Assembly (NCBI GenBank): GCA_963627465.1
Contig: CAVGBO010000043.1
Location: 1-18,110 of the forward strand
Length of the DNA stretch: 18,110 nucleotides
Direction: 5' to 3'
Source of the DNA: CAKUFA01 sp963627465
GTDB lineage: Bacteria; Bacillota; Clostridia; Christensenellales; Aristaeellaceae
Shown here: positions 13,750-18,110 of the stretch, in pieces
Layout of the letters: each line of letters opens with the position of its first letter
Numbering within the stretch: position 1 is the stretch's first letter
Notes under the pieces: generated by a model
Told to the model about the DNA's origin: nothing
What the model saw: only the letters and a program-made list of their open reading frames with translations
The model's database searches: none
Translations under genes and position numbers: made by a program

Positions 13750-14787
13750 TTAAAAAGGCAGATCCTCTTCAGAGAATGCTTCCTCTTTTGTTGCTTCCGC
13801 CGCCGATGTTTCCTGCTCCGGTGCTTCTTCATCGGCTGGCAGAGCCTCCTCGTACCGGGGATGATACAGCCGCCGATCCAGACTCCACACCTTTTCGGAG
13901 AAAGCCCCCTCCGGCAGCCGATCCATAATGCCCTTCATTTCATTCATCCGGGCATCCAGCAGGTCAATCCAGTGGAGCACTTCCGCCTCCGGGAACATGG
14001 GCTTTCGGGGACTGCCGAATTCCGCTTCCCCGTGGTGGCTGATGATCATATGCTCCAGCAGGAGCACCAGTTCACCCTCCACCCCCACGTTCTTGGCAGC
14101 TTCCTGCAGGGTAGCAACCCCCCGCACCAGATGGCCCAGCAACAGTCCGTCCGCCGTGTAATCTCTCACACTGCCTGAAGCGTCGCTGTCCATTTCCTGA
14201 ATCTTGCCCAGGTCATGCATAATGACCCCGGCACGGAGCAGATCCCCATTCAGGAAGGGATAAGCCTTGATCATGTGCTCTGCCGTACGAAGCATGCCGG
14301 TGGTGTGGTGGAGCAGTCCGCCGTATTCGGCGTGATGGAGCCGCTGGGCAGCCGGGAAGTACATCAGCCGATCCCCTGCCAGGCGGAGCATTTCCCGGGT
14401 CAGCTTCTTCAAGTCGCTGCTCTCGAATGCATCCACCGTGCGGTTGATTTCCTCCATCATCACCTTAGGCTCTTCCGGGGCGCAGGGAATCAGCTGCCGC
14501 CGATCCACCTCGTCCTCTTCCGCCGCAGGACGGATTCGCTCAATCTTCAGCTGAATCCGTCCGTTAAACTCGGTAATGGAACCCCGTACCTTGATGATGG
14601 TGCCAGAGGCGAAGGGGTCTGCATTCCTGTCCCACAGCTTGCATTCCATTTCGCCGCTCTGGTCACTGAGCTTCATGTCCAGGTAGTTGTTGCCGTTTTT
14701 ATCCTTGCGCTGCTCGCAGGAACGCACCAGCAGAAAGCCTTCATACCGCATTCCCGTTTGCAGCTGTGCCAGGGACAGCTGCTCCAT
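13750..14787 (-). CDS. yhaM: YhaM-like 3'-5' exonuclease (OB fold + HD domain) with SSB-like tail
   Basis: The 345-aa protein has an N-terminal OB-fold nucleic-acid-binding domain (about 16-90; KLSDQSGEMECKLWD, GTIIKVRGSITEFNGRIQL) and an HD metal-dependent phosphohydrolase domain (about 150-310). HD ligands are visible as H160/H161, H191-D192, H251/H252 and D275. This matches YhaM, a 3'-5' exonuclease that acts on RNA and single-stranded DNA; the S. aureus homologue CBF1 was found bound to a plasmid replication enhancer. YhaM is about 314 aa, and this protein carries an extra acidic tail (about 313-345) ending in SEEDLPF, close to the DDDLPF tip of SSB. AAAGGAGA lies upstream of the ATG. It follows dnaB by 28 bases in the same transcription unit, consistent with work at replication forks. 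Confidence 0.9.
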   Translation of the reverse strand: MEQLSLAQLQTGMRYEGFLLVRSCEQRKDKNGNNYLDMKLSDQSGEMECKLWDRNADPFASGTIIKVRGSITEFNGRIQLKIERIRPAAEEDEVDRRQLIPCAPEEPKVMMEEINRTVDAFESSDLKKLTREMLRLAGDRLMYFPAAQRLHHAEYGGLLHHTTGMLRTAEHMIKAYPFLNGDLLRAGVIMHDLGKIQEMDSDASGSVRDYTADGLLLGHLVRGVATLQEAAKNVGVEGELVLLLEHMIISHHGEAEFGSPRKPMFPEAEVLHWIDLLDARMNEMKGIMDRLPEGAFSEKVWSLDRRLYHPRYEEALPADEEAPEQETSAAEATKEEAFSEEDLPF

Positions 14788-14815
14788 AGATGATTCTCCT
14801 TTGTCCCCTCATGGA

Positions 14816-16174
14816 TTAGAAGGGAGCGCTTTCTGCGCCGAGGGATCCCCCCGGCAGGTCGGTATAGGTGGTATACTCACTGAGCCAAGCCACCTTCACC
14901 GTACCCAAGGGACCGTTTCTCTGCTTGGACACGATGATTTCACCGATGTTCTTATCCTCGGTATTGGGGTCGTAATAACCTTCCCGGTGAATGAACATCA
15001 CCACGTCCGCATCCTGCTCGATAGAGCCGGAGTCACGCAGGTCGGAAAGGGCAGGACGCTTATCCGTACGGGTGGTTGCCGCACGGGAAAGCTGGGCGCA
15101 GGCGATCAGCGGTACCTTCAACTCCAAGGCAATCGCCTTCAGAGAGCGGCTGATTTCGCTGACCTCCAGCTGCCGGTTTTCCGCCCGGGTATCCGAGTGC
15201 ATCAACCCCAAATAGTCCAGCACAATCAGATCCAGTCCCTTGTCCATCATCAGCCGTCTGCACCGGCTGCGCAGCTGGGAAGGGGAAATGCCTGCCGTAT
15301 CATCAATATACAGGGGTGCATTGGACATGGGGCCAATGGAGCGTGCCAGCTTCATCCAGTCGTCGGTGGTCAGGGTGCCCTGACGAACCTTCTGCATATC
15401 CACCCGGGCGTCAGAGCAGAGCATACGCAGGGCAATCTGCTCCCGGGGCATTTCCAGGCTGAACACCGCCACGGATTTGTTGGCCTGAAGCGCCGCATGG
15501 GAGGCAATGTTCATGGCCAGAGAAGTTTTACCCATGGAAGGACGGGCACCCAGGATAATCAGCTCACCCTCATGGAGGCCGGTCAGCATATTATCCAGTC
15601 CCGTAAACCCGGTAGGCACGCCGGAAACCTGACCGTGAAGCTTGCTCAGCTCCTCAATCTTGCCGTAAGTGCCGTAAAGGACTTCCTTCACATGCACCAG
15701 CGAATCGCCGCTGGCTCGGTTCATCACGATATCGAAGATGGACTTCTCCGCGTGATTCATGATCTCCTGCAGAGGGTTCTGCTGGCTGTAGCACTCCTGT
15801 GCAATGGTCTGTCCGGCCTGAATCAGCTTCCGTAGGGTGCTCTTCTCCGCCACCAGATTGATATAAGCCTTTACGTTGGCGGTGGTGGGCACGTACTGGC
15901 TCAGCTCAATCAAGTAGGCCGTGCCGCCGATGCCCTCCAGCGTGCCCCGACGGCTTAATTCACTGTCGGTGGTCACCAGATCCACCGGGCTCTGCTCCCG
16001 GTACAGGCTGATCATGCAGTCGAACAGTTCCCGGTGAGCAGGCTGATAGAAATCATCAGGCTGAAGACGTTCCGCCGCCTGCATGACGGCATTTCCGTCC
16101 TGCAGCATGGCACCCAGCACGGAACGCTCTGCCTCCACGCTGTTTGGCGGTGTAACGCCGCGCAATTCGCTCAC
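14816..16174 (-). CDS. dnaB: Replicative DNA helicase DnaB
   Basis: This is the hexameric 5'-3' replicative helicase that unwinds DNA at the fork (called DnaC in Bacillus). At 452 aa it has the usual family length. The N-terminal primase-interacting domain covers about 8-110 (PPNSVEAERSVLGAMLQD). The RecA-like motor has Walker A GARPSMGKTS at 209-218, Walker B LIVLDYL at 316-322, and the DNA-binding/arginine-finger region RDSGSIEQDADVVMFIHRE at 380-398. The start is GTG at 16174, with GGGAGGTGA about 4 nt upstream; no in-frame ATG fits better. It lies 30 bases after rplI, the classic rplI-dnaB pairing, and is followed by the YhaM-like nuclease. No intein is present. Confidence 0.98.
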   Translation of the reverse strand: MSELRGVTPPNSVEAERSVLGAMLQDGNAVMQAAERLQPDDFYQPAHRELFDCMISLYREQSPVDLVTTDSELSRRGTLEGIGGTAYLIELSQYVPTTANVKAYINLVAEKSTLRKLIQAGQTIAQECYSQQNPLQEIMNHAEKSIFDIVMNRASGDSLVHVKEVLYGTYGKIEELSKLHGQVSGVPTGFTGLDNMLTGLHEGELIILGARPSMGKTSLAMNIASHAALQANKSVAVFSLEMPREQIALRMLCSDARVDMQKVRQGTLTTDDWMKLARSIGPMSNAPLYIDDTAGISPSQLRSRCRRLMMDKGLDLIVLDYLGLMHSDTRAENRQLEVSEISRSLKAIALELKVPLIACAQLSRAATTRTDKRPALSDLRDSGSIEQDADVVMFIHREGYYDPNTEDKNIGEIIVSKQRNGPLGTVKVAWLSEYTTYTDLPGGSLGAESAPF

Positions 16175-16204
16175 CTGCTCACCTCCCCTGCCAAAACTCT
16201 GGTC

Positions 16205-16657
16205 TTACTTGGTGACCGGCACCACATGCAGGGTCATGGGAGTGGTTACGCCGCTGTAGAGCCACACGGTCATCTGCACATCCCCTACCTGACGCACGGC
16301 TTCGGGCAGGTCGATCTTCCGTTTATCCACCTTCACGCCATGCTGCTGCTCCAGTGCTTCCGCGATTTCAGCGGAGGTCACGGAACCGTACAGACGACCC
16401 TTGTCGCCGCACTTTACCGTCAGGGTTACGGTTTTGCCCTTCAGCTGCTTTGCCTTTTCCTCGGCTGCTGCACGGCGTTCCGCTTCCCGGGCTGCCTCAG
16501 CTGCACGCTTCCGCTCCACTTCCTTGGTGGCACCGGCAGTAGCTTCCACTGCCCACTTCTTAGGAAACAGGAAATTACGGGCATAGCCGTCGGATACATT
16601 CAGGATTTCGTCTTTCTTGCCAACACCCTTTACATCAGCCAACAGAATCACTTTCAT
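16205..16657 (-). CDS. rplI: 50S ribosomal protein L9
   Basis: The 150-aa product has the standard length and both L9 domains: the N-terminal rRNA-binding domain (MKVILLADVKGVGKKDEILNVSDGYARNFLFP), the long Ala/Glu/Arg central helix (about 40-75), and the C-terminal domain (KLKGKTV-like to VTK). L9 binds 23S rRNA near the L1 stalk and helps maintain reading frame. The ATG at 16657 has AAGGAGG 8 nt upstream. It is the promoter-proximal gene of the minus-strand cluster that continues into dnaB. No gdpP-like gene precedes it. Confidence 0.98.
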   Translation of the reverse strand: MKVILLADVKGVGKKDEILNVSDGYARNFLFPKKWAVEATAGATKEVERKRAAEAAREAERRAAAEEKAKQLKGKTVTLTVKCGDKGRLYGSVTSAEIAEALEQQHGVKVDKRKIDLPEAVRQVGDVQMTVWLYSGVTTPMTLHVVPVTK

Positions 16658-16733
16658 GGCGATGCCTCCTTGCTTGTATCAAAGGTCTTGACCCGGCTGC
16701 TTTCCGCCGGACAAGGCCATAAATAGTCAACTT

Positions 16734-16762
16734 ATTATATGCGATTGAGCTGGAAAAAGCAA
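16734..16762 (-). promoter_or_regulatory. Sigma-A promoter of the rplI-dnaB cluster
   Basis: On the minus strand a perfect -10 TATAAT (16739-16734) follows TTGCTT (16762-16757) with a 17-bp spacer. This leaves a leader of about 70 bases before the rplI ATG. The leader holds a short GC hairpin, CCGGC with GCCGG, at 16693-16710. Confidence 0.65.
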
Positions 16763-16881
16763 GGGTGAGTCAATTTGCCACGATACGGCTCCAATGTTGC
16801 GCCGCAAAACAATTACCAAAAAAAGGATTTGCTGCCTATTTTGTCGAAATCACTATCGAAGTAACCAACATTCGGGCGTTT

Positions 16882-16909
16882 TTACGCAAATGTGCGTAAT
16901 TTGCACATT
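16882..16909. repeat. Overlapping inverted repeats, possible operator
   Basis: TTACGCA (16882-16888) pairs with TGCGTAA (16893-16899). The overlapping AATGTGC (16889-16895) pairs with GCACATT (16903-16909). All arms are perfect 7-mers. The cluster is about 120 bp upstream of the rplI -35 and 240 bp upstream of the plus-strand gene. Confidence 0.5.
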
Positions 16910-17070
16910 GTGTCCGTGGCTTTCGTCCTTTTGCACGTGTATGCAGTTGAGAGGAAGGGAACGGAAAACAGGAGGTGGTTGATTTGATTGTTTCATAAAG
17001 GGATTTCGTAGGTGCTTCTGTTGGTGAGACTGCTTCTTGTAAGAGCAAGCTCCTGAAAAGACTGAAAGGC

Positions 17071-17133
17071 ATGATCGTGCGTTTGTGCAGCTTGCTGAGC
17101 AAGGGTGCAAACAGTCCGTATGCCGGAAAATGA
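17071..17133 (+). CDS. Possible 20-residue peptide upstream of the membrane gene
   Basis: ATG at 17071 opens a 20-codon frame, MIVRLCSLLSKGANSPYAGK. Its TGA (17131-17133) merges with the ribosome binding site GAGGAGG of the next gene, a layout typical of translational coupling. Its own ribosome binding site is poor: AAAGG ends one base before the ATG. The same frame is open for 25 codons upstream back to TAA at 16996. Just before that stop lies AGGAGG followed by TTG (16984), so it could be the remains of a slightly longer gene broken by that stop. Coding status is doubtful. Confidence 0.25.
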   Translation: MIVRLCSLLSKGANSPYAGK

Positions 17134-17149
17134 GGAGGATGGGATCGTC

Positions 17150-18106
17150 GTGAGAACATTGCGAAACAACAAAAAGCTGCTTGCTGCAGCGATCATTGCA
17201 ATATTGGTTCAAGTTATTACATTTGCATGCGTGAGCTACTCTTACGGGTATTTCGCATCAGAAATCGCCTACCAGATATGCAGGTTCATTGCTCTTTTGC
17301 TTGTGGCAGGCAGTTTTGTTTTCTTCCTCAACAAAAAGTCAAAGCCTGCAATTGCTTGTGCTACGGCTTCTGCATTTGTTGTGATTATTGGCTACTTACT
17401 TGCTATTTACCTTAACTATCGTGATACTTACTTCGATGATTACTCTTTGGCTTGGAGCGACTTTTTCGGTTGGTGTTTGCCGGTAACCCTTTTGAGTATT
17501 TTACCGCAAATCATGCTGCTCGTGTTCTTGCTAAAGAAACCAAAGAATGTACGCCCATGGGCATGGGTTGCTGCACTTCTCCCCCTTCTTCCCTCATTGA
17601 TAAACCTGCTAGGTTCGAAATATTGGTACACTTCGCTTGATGATGTACTCAGACTTTGTTCCGATATTTCTCTTGCGCTCTTATATTACTTCGGCTTTAC
17701 CAGCACCGATACTGCTCAACAAGCAGGCACATTCAAGAAGATAAAGTCACAATTATCAGATTTTTGTAATCATAACAAAGGAGTGAACGGAATGAACAAA
17801 ATGTATACAAACATTGGTGGGAAAATCAAAACGCTGGCACAAATCGTTTGCCTCCTCGGAATCATCGTGTCTGTTATCTATGGCATTTGCGTCTTTGCCA
17901 CCTTTTATTGGATGCGTGGCATGGGCATCCTGATTGTGATTGGTGGTCCCCTTCTTTCATGGGTCAGTTCATTTTTTATGTACGGCTTTGGCGAACTAAT
18001 TGAGAAGACGACTGTGATCGCAGAGGCAGTGTCGAAAGCCGATGTCAACAAGGATGCAGCAGAGGCAGCGTCAAAAGCCGATGCTGAAAAGGAAACAGTC
18101 GAATAA
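17150..18106 (+). CDS. Multi-pass membrane protein, apparent in-frame fusion of two genes
   Basis: GTG at 17150 is the likely start: GAGGAGG lies 11 nt upstream and the product begins with a short basic stretch followed by a membrane helix. The frame gives 318 aa. Residues 1-206 contain about five or six hydrophobic segments (9-30, 40-60, 67-88, 105-128, 136-153 and a weaker 170-182). After a polar joint at 190-214 comes a second unit, from Met215, with two more helices and a charged C-terminal tail. The joint residues CNHNKGVNG are the translation of a strong ribosome binding site, so the second unit looks like a separate gene now read through. I do not recognise the first unit. Base composition is more AT-rich than the rplI-dnaB side. 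The function is unknown. Confidence 0.6.
   Translation: MRTLRNNKKLLAAAIIAILVQVITFACVSYSYGYFASEIAYQICRFIALLLVAGSFVFFLNKKSKPAIACATASAFVVIIGYLLAIYLNYRDTYFDDYSLAWSDFFGWCLPVTLLSILPQIMLLVFLLKKPKNVRPWAWVAALLPLLPSLINLLGSKYWYTSLDDVLRLCSDISLALLYYFGFTSTDTAQQAGTFKKIKSQLSDFCNHNKGVNGMNKMYTNIGGKIKTLAQIVCLLGIIVSVIYGICVFATFYWMRGMGILIVIGGPLLSWVSSFFMYGFGELIEKTTVIAEAVSKADVNKDAAEAASKADAEKETVE
17792..18106 (+). CDS. Internal start: small two-helix membrane protein
   Basis: ATG 17792 is preceded by AAAGGAG (17777-17783) with ideal 8-nt spacing, stronger than the site of the full-length frame. It would give 104 aa, MNKMYTNIGGKIKTLAQIV..., with helices at about 13-39 and 44-65. GGPLLSWVSSFFMYGFGELIEKT falls at about 51-73, and the tail is hydrophilic. 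The sequence pattern (IGGKIK..., SWxxSFFMYGFGELIEKT) resembles small standalone membrane proteins common in Clostridia, as far as I recall, of unknown function. It is nested in frame within the longer reading frame, so both products or only this one may be made. Confidence 0.6.
   Translation: MNKMYTNIGGKIKTLAQIVCLLGIIVSVIYGICVFATFYWMRGMGILIVIGGPLLSWVSSFFMYGFGELIEKTTVIAEAVSKADVNKDAAEAASKADAEKETVE
18020..18097 (+). repeat. Tandem 39-bp coding repeat in the C-terminal tail
   Basis: Two in-frame 39-bp units (18020-18058 and 18059-18097) encode AEAVSKADVNKDA and AEAASKADAEKET. The first 25 bases of the units differ at only two positions. They form the charged, Ala-rich cytoplasmic or surface tail of the small membrane protein. 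Confidence 0.8.
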
Positions 18107-18110
18107 GTGG

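Larger units (their letters stand above)
16763..17149. other. Divergent intergenic region between rplI and the membrane gene
   Basis: The stretch is AT-rich and holds no gene above 60 codons that looks real. It contains overlapping inverted repeats at 16882-16909 and an isolated AGGAGG at 16970-16975. The latter is followed by TTG (16984) and a stop four codons later. It also holds a possible 20-residue ORF (17071-17133) and an 8-bp inverted repeat (17044-17051 with 17089-17096). I found no convincing -35/-10 pair for the plus-strand gene. Confidence 0.5.

Noticed and set aside
13719..13832. Upstream start at 13832 for the lipoprotein gene
   Set aside because: It would overlap the nuclease gene by 83 bases and bury the lipoprotein signal inside an Arg/Lys-rich extension; ATG 13718 has a good ribosome binding site.
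12600..13928. 442-codon plus-strand frame over the lipoprotein and C_GCAxxG_C_C genes
   Set aside because: The minus strand has a lipobox, ribosome binding sites and overlapping gene junctions; the plus frame has none of these.
14687..15835. 382-codon plus-strand frame antisense to dnaB
   Set aside because: It is a shadow of dnaB, with no recognisable domain or start signal.
16836..17212. Minus-strand frames of 107 and 119 codons upstream of rplI
   Set aside because: Their translations are Ser/Cys/His-rich without domains, overlap each other, and lack start signals.

Overview
The window looks like chromosome from a GC-rich Clostridia, probably a gut Oscillospiraceae-type bacterium. This rests on GC-rich codon use, strong AGGAGG-type ribosome binding sites, sigma-A-like promoters, a Gram-positive YhaM-type nuclease, a UgtP-like glycolipid glycosyltransferase, and the rplI-dnaB pair. 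I found no tRNA, rRNA, CRISPR array, transposase or phage gene.

Layout. (1) 1-1215 is the 3' part of an oleate hydratase gene cut by the window edge. It converges on smc (1354-4920, minus), and two back-to-back hairpin terminators separate them. smc has its own promoter and is not next to rnc or ftsY. (2) Divergent from smc is a secreted C69-family dipeptidase (5093-6661, plus). Its promoter is a perfect consensus (TTGACA, 17 bp, TATAAT), and two inverted ARG-box-like sites overlap it. (3) Convergent with it, across a shared 16-bp hairpin, is a PrpR-like regulator (6725-8596, minus) with sensor, PAS, AAA+ and Fis-type HTH regions. Its AAA+ ATPase and sigma-54 contact motifs have decayed. (4) Next is a more AT-rich stretch. 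It holds an orphan secreted solute-binding protein (8891-10240, minus) between two intergenic regions, one of which carries inverted and direct repeats.

(5) From 16657 down to 10640 is one long minus-strand gene cluster that looks like an operon: rplI, dnaB, a YhaM-like OB/HD nuclease, a lipoprotein, a C_GCAxxG_C_C protein, a UgtP/MGDG-synthase-like glycosyltransferase and a PlsY-like acyltransferase. A promoter precedes rplI and a tetraloop terminator follows plsY. The last genes overlap or nearly touch, so they are probably translationally coupled. The first half serves translation, replication and nucleic-acid processing; the second half serves the envelope and glycerolipid synthesis.

(6) Divergent from rplI, 16763-17149 is a structured non-coding leader. 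It precedes an AT-rich membrane-protein gene (17150-18106, plus) that looks like two genes fused in frame: a strong internal ribosome binding site and ATG sit just after a T5 tract where a one-base change would restore a stop codon.

The points most worth following are the SSB-like C-terminal tip on the nuclease encoded beside dnaB, the ARG-box-like pair over the peptidase promoter, the PrpR-like regulator with a dead AAA+ domain, and the fused or frameshifted membrane gene.
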